64,000 nucleotides of DNA from an uncultured Pseudomonadales bacterium (GCA_943787675.1 CALSNK010000017.1:62001-126000); one strand, 5' to 3'; shown: positions 33,259-43,092, counted from the first letter of the stretch. The notes: generated by a model from the letters alone, not told the origin. Program-made: numbers and translations.

Positions 33259-36099
33259 ATGTCATTTTATACGTCACTTACAGGTCTTAACGCAGCGACT
33301 ACAGAATTATCTGTAACCTCGAACAACATTGCTAACTCCGGTACCTCGGGCTTTAAACGCTCAGATGCGGATTTCGGCGATATTTTTGCGACATCACCCT
33401 TACAGAAAGCGTCCAGTGTTATTGGTCGTGGTGTATCGCTGAAAGAGGTGAGTCAGGAATTCAGTCAGGGCAACATCGAGTTCTCTGCAAACTCCCTAGA
33501 TTTGGCCATTACCGGTGATGGTTTCTTCCCATTGGAATCCCCAGACGGGACTAAAATCTATACCCGTAACGGTGCGTTTATGTTGAACGAACAAAACCAG
33601 ATGGTGAACAGTGCCGGTCAGGCATTGCAAGCACTACCGGTGGATTCGACCAACAAAGCTGACTTTGGTGAGCCCATGAGCGCTCTGGCTATTCCCCGAG
33701 CGACAGTGTCCGAGTTTCTGCCAACCACTGAGGTAGAGCTAGGCCTTAACCTGCCATCCGACGCGGCCCCAATTACTGAAGCATTTAATCCGAGCAAACC
33801 AGAAACCTATAACAAGACAACATCCTTAACCGTTTACGGTACTTCTGGTTCTAGCCACCTGGCAACTATCTACTATGCTAAAACGGCAGAAGCCACAGCG
33901 GATGTACCATTCAACAAATGGCAGACCTATGTTTATATTGATGATCAGGCCGTTGATTCGGCGTTGATTCAGGCATCAGATACGGCGGGCGACCAATACT
34001 TTGTAAACAAGTATGGTGAAGTAAAAACTCAGTCAGATCTTTTAGCCCTGCAGAAAACCAGTGCCGAGAGTGAAAAGTATTTGGTTACTCTGGGTACTCT
34101 TTATAAGAAGTATTCTTTTGATAATCTTTCAACGCCTACAGATTCTCAGCCAGCCAGTGTTAACTTCGCCCTTGCTGAAGACAGTATTTATACCGACGGA
34201 TTAAATCTGACAAACAACAGCGATGGTATTGATTTTGCAGCGACTACCGCTGTGGGCACTGCGATGTCGAGAGCCGACCTTACCGATATGTTTAGTCTTA
34301 GCATCGATGACTCTCCAGCGATAAGCATTGGCCTGGAACATCTACAGGGCAGTGATCGCAAGTTATCGGGATCCGAGATCGCCTTTGAATTAACCAACGT
34401 TATCAATGAGCGCTTTGGTGATGGCAAAACCTTCGACTTTAGTGCAGCCCCATCACAGCTATTAAAAATTACTCGAATAGATTCCTCGGGTGCTACCCAG
34501 GCGTTTGATCTCGATGTTGGTGATCTCACCGGTTTCCCCGCTGATGGACTAATGACGCCTGAGCCTCTCGCTTATGCGATCAATCAAGCCCTAGCGGCGG
34601 ATGCCAATTTTGCCGATATGACCGTGAGCTACGATGCCGCCAGTCAAGGATTTAGATTCTTACAGGCCAACAGTGGCACAGATTCAATCTACCTGAGTTC
34701 TGGCCCCTCTGGCACAGCGACCAATGATGTGTTTGGTGTGAGTGCCCAGGTCACAGATGCCGGCGGCAATATCACCTCTTATGGCCAACTACTACCGGCA
34801 CTGGATACGGATGTGTCCGATGTTATTTTGAGCAATGTGCGACCCAATGGCGCAGCGTTCACCACAGAGGCTAATCAGCGCTACGGTATTTCTGTGAGTT
34901 ATACCGAAGGTAAATTCATTGTCGCCTCTGGTACAACAGGTGATGACTCTAGTATTGAAATAAGTGCTGTTGGCACCATGGCTCAGACCCTATTAGGTAT
35001 GAAAGCTACAGGTCATTTGGTCCAGGCTGAAACGTCACAGATTAATAATCTACCCGCCGTTCGTGGTCAGATGTCTACCCCAGCATTAGTGACGGGTAAC
35101 CAGATGGGTATTGATCCGCGTAAGTCGTTTTCGGTTAACGCCGACAATCAAAACGTTACCGTTATTGTTGATGGTATTTCAGCGCAGATTCAGTTGACCG
35201 CAGGCCAGTATTCAATTGGTACCTTTACAGAGCATCTAGAATCTAAGATCAATTTGATGGCTGACGCCTTGGGTCGCAGCGTTTCCGGTGTTTCTGTTGG
35301 TTTTGATGAAACAGCAGAGACCATTGTGATTACCGGCGCTACTTCCTCAGACAGCTCATTTATTCAGGTTGCTGGTCACGCCGATTGGGGTCTTGAGAAT
35401 ATCCAAGCCGGTTTCGGTAAAGCTTCTTCCTATATTGAACTTGTTCCAGATAGTGCGGGTACCAGTGAAGTCTATGTGACTCAGGACAACGCCGGTAACT
35501 GGGTTGAAACAACCGACAAGGCAGATTTTGATGATAAAGACATTCCATATTGGACACCTATTTTCCTAGACAAAGGCGAACTGACCTTTGACACCAGTGG
35601 AACCCTGGTATCGCCGATCGGTGGCGCCAAGCTTGAGAGTGACAATATTACAGGTGGTGGTATTCAGTTGGGCTACAACAACAGTACTCAGTTTAACAGC
35701 CCATTTGCTGTACTAAGCCAGTCACAGAACGGTGCTCCTGAAGGTGATTTGGTCGGTGTAAACATCGGCGATGATGGCCTGGTAGTGGCGAGTTATTCAA
35801 ACGGCTCACAGAAATCGTTGGGCAAAATTATTCTGGCTAACTTTGCTACGCCAAAAGGTTTACGTCAGGTAGGTGATACGAGTTACTCGGCAACCTCCGG
35901 TTCTGGCGACGCAACCTTGGGTGAACCCGGTGCTGCAGGTTTCGGAACTATTCGTGCGGGTGCGCGTGAACGTTCCAACGTGGATTTGACGGCTGAGCTG
36001 GTTGACCTAATTACCGCACAGCGAAACTTCCAGGCGAATGCCAAGGCGATTGAGACAAGCTCATCGTTAACTCAAACTATTATTAATATCCGCGGATAA
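33259..36099 (+). CDS. flgE: Giant flagellar hook protein FlgE (946 aa)
   Basis: FlgE is the hook subunit. The ends are canonical: N-terminal MSFYTSLTGLNAATTELSVT with SNNIANSGTSGFKRSDADF, and C-terminal SNVDLTAELVDLITAQRNFQ with ANAKAIETSSSLTQTI. The FlaE-type domain begins after about residue 150. Most hook proteins have 400-500 aa. Here roughly 400-500 extra residues, rich in Ser, Thr, Gly and Asp, fill the middle and would form additional outer-surface domains. AAGGAG precedes the ATG. The large size makes the hook surface unusual, a trait seen in some other marine bacteria. Confidence 0.95.
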   Translation: MSFYTSLTGLNAATTELSVTSNNIANSGTSGFKRSDADFGDIFATSPLQKASSVIGRGVSLKEVSQEFSQGNIEFSANSLDLAITGDGFFPLESPDGTKIYTRNGAFMLNEQNQMVNSAGQALQALPVDSTNKADFGEPMSALAIPRATVSEFLPTTEVELGLNLPSDAAPITEAFNPSKPETYNKTTSLTVYGTSGSSHLATIYYAKTAEATADVPFNKWQTYVYIDDQAVDSALIQASDTAGDQYFVNKYGEVKTQSDLLALQKTSAESEKYLVTLGTLYKKYSFDNLSTPTDSQPASVNFALAEDSIYTDGLNLTNNSDGIDFAATTAVGTAMSRADLTDMFSLSIDDSPAISIGLEHLQGSDRKLSGSEIAFELTNVINERFGDGKTFDFSAAPSQLLKITRIDSSGATQAFDLDVGDLTGFPADGLMTPEPLAYAINQALAADANFADMTVSYDAASQGFRFLQANSGTDSIYLSSGPSGTATNDVFGVSAQVTDAGGNITSYGQLLPALDTDVSDVILSNVRPNGAAFTTEANQRYGISVSYTEGKFIVASGTTGDDSSIEISAVGTMAQTLLGMKATGHLVQAETSQINNLPAVRGQMSTPALVTGNQMGIDPRKSFSVNADNQNVTVIVDGISAQIQLTAGQYSIGTFTEHLESKINLMADALGRSVSGVSVGFDETAETIVITGATSSDSSFIQVAGHADWGLENIQAGFGKASSYIELVPDSAGTSEVYVTQDNAGNWVETTDKADFDDKDIPYWTPIFLDKGELTFDTSGTLVSPIGGAKLESDNITGGGIQLGYNNSTQFNSPFAVLSQSQNGAPEGDLVGVNIGDDGLVVASYSNGSQKSLGKIILANFATPKGLRQVGDTSYSATSGSGDATLGEPGAAGFGTIRAGARERSNVDLTAELVDLITAQRNFQANAKAIETSSSLTQTIINIRG

Positions 36100-36151
36100 A
36101 AATAATTAACGGCAATAAATAAACAATTGTAAAGAAGAGCGGAGAAGGGAA

Positions 36152-36913
36152 ATGGATAGATTAGCAATGACATCTCTGGCAGCAATTCAGAGCCAGTCGA
36201 AGGTTAGGGCGCAGATTACCAATGCGCTCGCCAATGTTTCGACCACTGGATTTAAAGAGAGTTACCAGGGTGCAACACAGGCAGTAAAGCTTGATGGCGC
36301 CGGCTATGAAACCCGTTTCCAACCTGCTAATAGCAAGCGCGATCTAATTAATCTTGAGCCGGGTACCATTCAACAAACCGGTAACCCAATGGACGTTGCA
36401 CTTAATGGCGATACAGTTCTGGGCGTACAGGCGGCTAACGGCGAGATTGGTTTTACCCGCCGTGGTGATCTGCGTGTTAATGCTACCGGTGTTATTGAGA
36501 ATGCCGCTGGCCACCTAATTTTAGGTGAAGGCGGACCGATCACCGTACCTGTAGGGCAGCTAGTTAGTATTAGCCCCGACGGGTCTGTCTTTGCCGGATC
36601 TCCCACTCAGCCAGACTTACCGCCGCTGCCAATTGGCCAGCTGATGCTGCGCGATGCGAGCGCCACACCATTGGTTCGTCGCGAAGATGGTCTCTATGAG
36701 CCATTTGATAGAGCACTCCAGGGTCAAGATTTTAATACTGGACCAAGAGCCGCATCTTTACAGAGTGGTGTTCTTGAAGGCAGTAACGTCAATCCCGTCG
36801 AAGCCATGGTCAGGATGATGGACTTTAGTCGCTCATTTGAAGCGCAAATAAAAATGATTACCGAAGCCAAGTCTCTCGATGAGACGGGCTCAAGCATGAT
36901 GAGACTGCCTTAA
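36152..36913 (+). CDS. flgF: Flagellar rod protein FlgF
   Basis: This proximal rod subunit has 253 aa. The N-terminus MDRLAMTSLAAIQSQSKVRA with NALANVSTTGFKESYQGA fits FlgF; the C-terminal axial helix is SNVNPVEAMVRMMDFSRSFE. The region LALNGDTVL-like (MDVALNGDTVLGVQAANGEI) is the usual beta domain. It sits between flgE and flgG in the standard order, with GGAGAAGG before the ATG. Confidence 0.96.
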   Translation: MDRLAMTSLAAIQSQSKVRAQITNALANVSTTGFKESYQGATQAVKLDGAGYETRFQPANSKRDLINLEPGTIQQTGNPMDVALNGDTVLGVQAANGEIGFTRRGDLRVNATGVIENAAGHLILGEGGPITVPVGQLVSISPDGSVFAGSPTQPDLPPLPIGQLMLRDASATPLVRREDGLYEPFDRALQGQDFNTGPRAASLQSGVLEGSNVNPVEAMVRMMDFSRSFEAQIKMITEAKSLDETGSSMMRLP

Positions 36914-36958
36914 GCCAGCGCGCTTAAGTCACCGACATCTAATTAGAGGATAAGAATA

Positions 36959-37744
36959 ATGGACGCATCACTTTGGATCGCCAAAACAGGATTAACAGCG
37001 CAGCAAACGCGCATGCAGGTTATTTCGAACAACCTGGCTAACGTTAATACCACCGGTTTTAAGAAAGACCGTGCGGTCTTTGAAGACCTGCTCTATCAAA
37101 ACATTGTTCCCGCTGGCGGACAGGCCGACGCAGAAAATGCTACCCCGACTGGCTTGATGCTGGGTACAGGTACAAGAGTTATGGCCACTGAAAAACTGCA
37201 TATGCAGGGCAATATTATTACCACTGAAAACGCCCTTGATGTGGCAGTGACCGGTGAAGGTTATCTCGCCGTGCAGCAAGCTGACGGTTCCCTGGCCTAT
37301 ACCCGAGATGGTTCTTTAAAACTGTCTTCTGAAGGCCAGCTGGTTACCGCCGGTGGTGAGCCCATCGTCCCGGCAATTAATATTCCGCAAAACACTGCGA
37401 GTATTACTATTGGTCGTGACGGCACCGTGACAGCAGAGCTAGCTAACAGTGGTGGATCAGCGGAGGTCGGTCAGCTACAGCTGTCGCGCTTCGTCAATAA
37501 CTCCGGTTTGCAGCCAATGGGTCGTAATTTGATGCGTCCAACCAATGCCAGTGGCGATGCGATTATTAGCATCCCCGGACAGGATGGCGCAGGTATGTTG
37601 ATGCAGGGCTCATTGGAAGCTTCCAACGTTAATGTGGTTGAAGAAATGGTCAATATGATCGAAACCCAGCGCGCCTACGAGGTTAACTCGAAAGCAATCG
37701 CTGCGGCAGACGGCATGTTGCGCTTCTTGAATAATAATCTTTAA
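36959..37744 (+). CDS. flgG: Flagellar distal rod protein FlgG
   Basis: FlgG has 261 aa, the usual length. N-terminal LWIAKTGLTAQQTRMQVISN with NLANVNTTGFKKDRAVFEDL and the FlgG-specific DLLYQNIVPAGGQ region are present. The C-terminal helix is SNVNVVEEMVNMIETQRAYE with VNSKAIAAADGMLRFLNNNL. AGAGGATAAG lies before the ATG. It leads directly into flgH. Confidence 0.98.
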   Translation: MDASLWIAKTGLTAQQTRMQVISNNLANVNTTGFKKDRAVFEDLLYQNIVPAGGQADAENATPTGLMLGTGTRVMATEKLHMQGNIITTENALDVAVTGEGYLAVQQADGSLAYTRDGSLKLSSEGQLVTAGGEPIVPAINIPQNTASITIGRDGTVTAELANSGGSAEVGQLQLSRFVNNSGLQPMGRNLMRPTNASGDAIISIPGQDGAGMLMQGSLEASNVNVVEEMVNMIETQRAYEVNSKAIAAADGMLRFLNNNL

Positions 37745-37759
37745 GACAGGCTCTTAACT

Positions 37760-38453
37760 ATGTTTCGTTTACTAATAACTTTATCCATCGCTAGCGTTTT
37801 AACCGCCTGCGTTGCTCAGCCGCGATTGATGCCAACCGCAGAATTTGCGCCGGTACAGCCGATTCCAGATGCAGCGCCCACTCAGGTTACCGGATCAATT
37901 TTTGCCAATGGTCGCAGTCTGTTTGGTGATCTTCGCAGCTATCAGGCCACCGAAATTAAAGTGGGTGATTTAATCACCGTACTGCTTAACGAAACCACTC
38001 AGGCATCGCGCACCTCTGGCTTAAGCACCAGCCGCGAATCTACTAATGACGCGATTGGTCTACCCCAGAAAGATTCTATTGTCAGAAAATTAGGTTTCGG
38101 TACTAACTTTTTTGAGCGGCATGAAAACCGATGGTTCAAGTATTACTAGTGAGGGTACTGGTACGGCAGGTCAGGCCGCAACGTTAACGGGTTCCATTTC
38201 TGCAATGGTGGTTGAGGTGCTGTCCAACGGCAACCTGGTCATCATTGGCGAAAAGCAATTGGCACTGACCGAGGGCAGTGAATTTATTCAGGTTAAGGGC
38301 ATTATTCGCCCGGCAGATATTCAGCCTGATAATACAATTTTGTCCCAGCGTATAGCCCATGCCCAGATTTCATATCGCGGTACCGGTGATCTGGCGTCAG
38401 CATCTCGCCCTGCTTGGGGCACTGGAATGCTCTATAAATTCTGGCCCTTTTAG
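37760..38453 (+). pseudogene. flgH: Flagellar L-ring lipoprotein FlgH, interrupted by a one-base frameshift
   Basis: FlgH forms the outer-membrane L ring. The first frame (37760-38149) gives a lipoprotein signal (SIASVLTAC lipobox) and the FlgH core (SLFGDLRSYQATEIKVGDLI, VLLNETTQASRTS). The rest of FlgH (TLTGSISAMVVEVLSNGNLV, KGIIRPADIQPDNTILSQRI, W..GMLYKFWPF) continues in the +1 frame to 38453. The break lies at a run of six Ts (38108-38113); five Ts would restore the frame as ...TNFLSGMKTDGSS. All neighbours are intact and flagella need FlgH, so a homopolymer sequencing error is the likeliest reason. A real mutation or slippage is the alternative. Confidence 0.9.
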
Positions 38454-38473
38454 GCGGCTTTTGGAGAACAGAA

Positions 38474-39640
38474 ATGTTTACAGTTAAACGCATAATTTTG
38501 TTGAGCGCATTGGTCGCAGCCATACTGGCAACGTCCACCGCAGCGGCAGATCGGATTAAAGATATTACCGATGTAGCCGGCGTGCGCAGCAACAAATTAA
38601 TTGGCTTCGGTCTCGTGGTCGGTCTGCAAGGTTCTGGCGACGGTAAAGATTTACCCCTGACAGCCCAGACATTAAAAACCATGTTATCGGGACTGGGCGT
38701 TAGTGTTGATGGACCAGTGAGTGATTACGATCTCGGTGATCAGATGGCTGCCCTAGCAGCACAGAATGCCAAAAAAGAATTAAAGTTGGAGAATGTTGCT
38801 GCAGTGATGGTGACTGCTGAACTACCTCCATTTGCCAAGCCCGGTCAGCGCATTGATATTAATGTAGCGGCTATTGGTGTGGCGGAATCTCTGCGCGGTG
38901 GTAGCCTGATAATGACTCAGCTACGCGGCGTCGATGGCCAAACCTATGCCCTGGCTCAGGGAGCCATGACCGTAACCGGTATTACGTCCAATGCCGCGGG
39001 TAGCAGTATTCAAATTGGCGTTCCCACCTCTGGCCGCATTCCTAACGGTGCAACGGTCGAGCGTATGGTTGATACCCCTTTTGAAACCTCAGACCACATT
39101 GTATTAAATGTGCGCAATGCGGATTTCTCTACCTCTAATGCGATTACTGAAGCGATTAATCTGGCCTTTGGCCCAGGTGTTGCCAGTGCCATAGATGGAG
39201 TTTCCATTGCGGTAATGGCACCCCAAGATTCCTCTCAGCGTGTTACCTTTTTGAGCATGATTGAAAACCTAGATGTCAGCCCTGGCGAGCCAGCGGCACG
39301 CATCGTGATTAATTCAAGAACCGGTACTGCGGTTATTAATCGCAACGTCAAGGTCTCGGCAGTGGCTGTTACCCATGGCCCGATCACCGTAAATATTTCT
39401 GCCACCAACGAAGTAAGCCAGCCCGACGCTTTTACCGATGGCGTAACAGTGGGCGTGCAAAATGCCAACATTGAGGTGACTGAGCCCAGAAATAAAATGT
39501 TTCTTTTCCAGCCTGGTGTAGATCTGCGCGACATAGTCGACGCCGTCAATCAGGTGGGTGCATCACCTTCTTCATTAATCGCCATACTCGAAGCCTTAAA
39601 AACTTCTGGTAGCCTGCGCGCAGACTTGGTGGTGATCTAA
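38474..39640 (+). CDS. flgI: Flagellar P-ring protein FlgI
   Basis: FlgI forms the periplasmic P ring around the rod. At 388 aa it has a signal peptide (ILLSALVAAILATSTAAA, cleavage near residue 24). Typical FlgI blocks follow: RIKDITDVAGVRSNKLIGFG, GSGDGKDLPLTAQTLKTML, AVMVTAELPPFAKPGQRIDI and the C-terminal SPSSLIAILEALKTSGSLRA. Its stop directly abuts the flgJ GTG start. Confidence 0.98.
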   Translation: MFTVKRIILLSALVAAILATSTAAADRIKDITDVAGVRSNKLIGFGLVVGLQGSGDGKDLPLTAQTLKTMLSGLGVSVDGPVSDYDLGDQMAALAAQNAKKELKLENVAAVMVTAELPPFAKPGQRIDINVAAIGVAESLRGGSLIMTQLRGVDGQTYALAQGAMTVTGITSNAAGSSIQIGVPTSGRIPNGATVERMVDTPFETSDHIVLNVRNADFSTSNAITEAINLAFGPGVASAIDGVSIAVMAPQDSSQRVTFLSMIENLDVSPGEPAARIVINSRTGTAVINRNVKVSAVAVTHGPITVNISATNEVSQPDAFTDGVTVGVQNANIEVTEPRNKMFLFQPGVDLRDIVDAVNQVGASPSSLIAILEALKTSGSLRADLVVI

Positions 39641-40093
39641 GTGACAGAAACAAACTTGTCAGCTAAGAGTTATCTTGATTTCGCCGGTCTCGGTGAGCTG
39701 CGCATACGCGCCAAGAATAACGACGAGAGCGCTGCACAAGAAGTTGGCCGCCAGTTTGAAGCTATGTTTGTTCAGATGGTATTCAAGTCTGTACGCGAAG
39801 CTAACGAGCCAATGAAAAGTGACCTTATGGGTTCTTCAAGTGTGGATACTTTTGAGCAGATGTACCATCAGGAACTGTCTCAGGTAATGTCACAGAAGGG
39901 CGTCTTTGGACTCGGCGATTGGTTGACCGAACAGGTTAAAACTCAGACTAATAGTACTAAGGCGATGGATGCTTATCAGCAATTGACGGTTAGACCGGCA
40001 AGCCCAAGTTTGCCTCTGAATCCAATTGAAGAAAAGTCTTCACTGCCACTTCATCCGCAGGGCGTTTTGCCCGCGGCAGGAATTAAATTATGA
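39641..40093 (+). CDS. flgJ: Single-domain rod-cap protein FlgJ (no muramidase domain)
   Basis: FlgJ caps the growing rod. Only the rod-binding domain is present (QFEAMFVQMVFKSVREANEP, then SSSVDTFEQMYHQELSQVMS and GVFGLGDWLTEQV), 150 aa in all. The beta-N-acetylglucosaminidase domain of the Salmonella and Pseudomonas proteins is missing. GTG is the start, just after the flgI stop, and the 3' end overlaps flgK by 4 bp. A separate peptidoglycan hydrolase would have to open the wall for the rod; none is evident in this window. Confidence 0.93.
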   Translation: MTETNLSAKSYLDFAGLGELRIRAKNNDESAAQEVGRQFEAMFVQMVFKSVREANEPMKSDLMGSSSVDTFEQMYHQELSQVMSQKGVFGLGDWLTEQVKTQTNSTKAMDAYQQLTVRPASPSLPLNPIEEKSSLPLHPQGVLPAAGIKL

Positions 40094-43092
40094 GTGATAT
40101 TTTATCCATTGGTGCCGGTGCCACTCAGCTGTACAGGCAGTCGCTGGCTACAGTCAGTAACAACATTGCCAATCTGAATACCGAGGGTTATTCCCGCCAG
40201 GTAGCGACAAGCTCTGAGGGTATGCCGAGTCAACAGGGTACAGTTTTTCTTGGTACTGGAGCGCGCCTAGATAATATTACTCGCGCCTATGATGAGTTTA
40301 TTGAAAGTAGTCTGCGCAACAGTAGCAGTGACCTTTCATCTCAGGGCCCCATGATTAACTATGCCAACCGCATTGTTGACCTAATGGGCTCTCAGACCTC
40401 TGGCCTGTCTAGTGCGATGGACCAATTTTTTGCGACGGCGAGTGATTTAAGTGCGGATCCAGCGTCTCCTGTCCAGCGCAATATGTTTATACGCGATGCC
40501 GATGCATTAGCTTCGCGATTTAGAGAGATCGCAGGCCATCTCAGTGCGATTGAGCAAGAGTCGCGTTCCAGCATTGAATTACAGGTCAATACAGTTAACA
40601 CACTGGCGCAGCAGTTGGCGACCGTGAATACTCAGCTAGGTAAAAAAATATCGGTAGATAAACAGCCTGCAGCATTACTTGATCAGCGTGATCAAATTTT
40701 ACGTGACCTATCTTCGGTGAGCAAAATTCATGTTTTTGAAAGCGCTACTGGTGCCGTTGATGTGCGACTGGACAGCAGTGCTGGCTCTTTGATTGTGGCT
40801 AATAAAACTGCAGTTGATCTGGGCGTAAATTTCGATGTAAATGATCCTGGCCGTGTCGATATTATTATGGACCCCTATGGTGAAGCGCGTGCATCGAGCA
40901 CAATTAGCAGCGGCGAGTTGGGTGGGTTAATTAATTTCCGTGGTCAAACTTTGGGCGCTGCGATGGATAGTTTTGACTATCTGGCACAGACTACTGTGAG
41001 AGAAATTAACCAGATTCATACGTCTGGCATCGATTCCCGGGGTGAGCGGGGCAAAGATCTTTTCCGCATTGACTCAGTATTTGAGGTGAGTTCGCCAACA
41101 GTGACCAGTAACCTCAATGTTGCAGTCGACGTTTCAGATCCTGAAGCATTTGAGTTTTCGCCTTTTCAGATTCGCTGGGCCGCTGAAGATAGAGTGTGGC
41201 AAATCGAAGACGCCAAAACAGGGGCGGTTAAGTATGCTCAAGCCAGTGCAGACATAATAGAATATGCCGGTTTAAATATTACTATTAATGGCAGTGCCAG
41301 CGATGGTGACACTTTCTTTATCAACCCAATTTCACGACCTGCCGCAGGCTTTCGATTAGTCGAAACTGATCCGTTGGCAATTGCTGCCGCTTCGCGCATG
41401 CGGGCTATGGCTAGCGATCAAAATATTGGTGAGTCCCAGGTCAGCCTGAGTTATGCACGGGAATCGGTCCTGCAAGGCTTTGAATTTGGTCAGGATATTT
41501 ATAGTTTGGGCAATAACCCAAATGTAGCGGCTTCGGTTGCGGTTGATTCCAGTAGTCTAAAGCCAGCATTACTGATTCCCAAGGGCGCAGAGAATGTTGC
41601 GTTGATGATGGACGTTCCCCAGGGCAGTGACCTTCAGTTTCAAGTGATGACTCAGGAAGGCGTACATATCCTTGGGCACAGTATAGACACAGACACTCAG
41701 AATGCTTTTTTGGGTACAGATTCAGGCTTTGTTGCAAATAGCAGTTATAGCTCGACGTACCTTAATGGCACAGGTGCAGAGGCCTATGAAGATCTCGATA
41801 TGACTTATGGTTTTCTTGCGCGGAGTAGCGAGCGTCAAGAGTGGGTGCCCAATGCCGATAACAATGGCGTAATGGAACAGACCATAACAACTAACGCTCA
41901 GGTTGATACTGCTGCGGTTTCACTGCAGAACAACCCATCTCTGGTAAGCCTTGATTTAGTGGGAGCGGACACACTGCTCCTAAATGGCCAGTCACTGGGT
42001 GCATTAACACTGGCTGCAGGTGATGACAGCTCGGCATCAGCGATGGCCACTTGGCTCAATACGGCCAGCACCACCACGGGTGTTACAGCGACTGCGAGCA
42101 ACATAATCGAAGCCTCGGCAGAGGATATTAATTTACTTGAGCAAATACAAATCAACGGTGTATTAATTGGCAGCGGCAGTTTACCCGCAGATATTGATGC
42201 ATTGGCCGACGCCATTAATGCGTCGACATTCGTCACCAATGTCATGGCTTATGTCAGTCGTGAAGGCGGTATAGGGATTACCAATGCCGCGGGTTACGAG
42301 GGTGAGAACATTACCTTATCTAACCCGTCTGGCAGCGCTGCAAGCAACGCGCTAGGACAGACTAATGAAACATTTACCGGCAGTCTTCAGTTGCAGAGTA
42401 CTGATCAGGTAAGGTTTACTTTTGGCGCTGGCGGAACACCAGCAGATCTCGCAGTGCTGGGTTTACGCGCTGGCATCTATCTTAATGGTCCTGCCAGTGA
42501 AGAGCTTGCCGTATTCATTACTGGTACAGGCAGTGCCAATATTGCTGCTGGTTTTAAGCCTCCACAGCAAGAACCTGCACAGAATACAGAGTCACCTTTC
42601 ACAGTCAATTTTTTGTCAGCCAGCCAGTACAGCATTACCGATACGGCAACTAATACGGTTGTCGCTACTCGCAATTACACTGCCGGCGAGAGTATTAATT
42701 ATCAGAGTCTGTCCCTGTCATTCAATGCGCCACCTAGCAGTGGTGATAGTTTTGTCGTTGATGGCAATGAGGGTGGCATAGGTGATAACAGCAATATGTT
42801 GTTAATGGTTGCGCTACAGAACAAACCTGTTTTACGCGGCGGTCGATCTCTTAGCGATGGCTATATTGATCTGGTGAGCACCGTGGGTAACAAGGCCACT
42901 CTTAGTAAGATTTCTCAAGAGGCTTTGCAGGTGGTCTACGATCAGGCTGTTGCTTCTCGAGACAATGTCTCTGGAGTCAGTCTAGACCAGGAAGCCGCCG
43001 ACCTTATTCGCTTCCAGCAGGCCTATCAGGCATCGGCCCAAATTATTCAAATGTCGTCAAAGATATTTGATTCCATATTAGCCATTCGTTAA
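40090..43092 (+). CDS. flgK: Very large hook-associated protein FlgK (1000 aa)
   Basis: FlgK is the first hook-filament junction protein. The N-terminus is canonical (GAGATQLYRQSLATVSNNIA, then NLNTEGYSRQVA) with the coiled FlgK region (AQQLATVNTQLGKKI, LLDQRDQILRDLSS). The C-terminus is canonical too (GVSLDQEAADLIRFQQAYQA, then ASAQIIQMSSKIFDSILAI). Most FlgK proteins have 450-680 aa. The extra length lies in the middle, from about residue 340 to 900, in Ser/Asn/Thr-rich beta-type sequence. The overlap ATGA couples it to flgJ. A sigma28-like site lies inside it at 41835. Confidence 0.94.
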   Translation: MSDILSIGAGATQLYRQSLATVSNNIANLNTEGYSRQVATSSEGMPSQQGTVFLGTGARLDNITRAYDEFIESSLRNSSSDLSSQGPMINYANRIVDLMGSQTSGLSSAMDQFFATASDLSADPASPVQRNMFIRDADALASRFREIAGHLSAIEQESRSSIELQVNTVNTLAQQLATVNTQLGKKISVDKQPAALLDQRDQILRDLSSVSKIHVFESATGAVDVRLDSSAGSLIVANKTAVDLGVNFDVNDPGRVDIIMDPYGEARASSTISSGELGGLINFRGQTLGAAMDSFDYLAQTTVREINQIHTSGIDSRGERGKDLFRIDSVFEVSSPTVTSNLNVAVDVSDPEAFEFSPFQIRWAAEDRVWQIEDAKTGAVKYAQASADIIEYAGLNITINGSASDGDTFFINPISRPAAGFRLVETDPLAIAAASRMRAMASDQNIGESQVSLSYARESVLQGFEFGQDIYSLGNNPNVAASVAVDSSSLKPALLIPKGAENVALMMDVPQGSDLQFQVMTQEGVHILGHSIDTDTQNAFLGTDSGFVANSSYSSTYLNGTGAEAYEDLDMTYGFLARSSERQEWVPNADNNGVMEQTITTNAQVDTAAVSLQNNPSLVSLDLVGADTLLLNGQSLGALTLAAGDDSSASAMATWLNTASTTTGVTATASNIIEASAEDINLLEQIQINGVLIGSGSLPADIDALADAINASTFVTNVMAYVSREGGIGITNAAGYEGENITLSNPSGSAASNALGQTNETFTGSLQLQSTDQVRFTFGAGGTPADLAVLGLRAGIYLNGPASEELAVFITGTGSANIAAGFKPPQQEPAQNTESPFTVNFLSASQYSITDTATNTVVATRNYTAGESINYQSLSLSFNAPPSSGDSFVVDGNEGGIGDNSNMLLMVALQNKPVLRGGRSLSDGYIDLVSTVGNKATLSKISQEALQVVYDQAVASRDNVSGVSLDQEAADLIRFQQAYQASAQIIQMSSKIFDSILAIR
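41835..41861 (+). promoter_or_regulatory. Possible internal sigma28 promoter within flgK
   Basis: TCAAGAGT, eleven bases, GCCGATAA in the sense direction. The -10 half is a perfect FliA consensus and the spacing is exact. It lies about 1.25 kb before flgL and could give late, FliA-dependent expression of flgL and fliD. A chance match in coding sequence is possible. Confidence 0.4.

Noticed and set aside
38112-38453. An independent gene starting with TTG after the first part of flgH
   Set aside because: It is the C-terminal half of FlgH; no ribosome binding site and no separate family.
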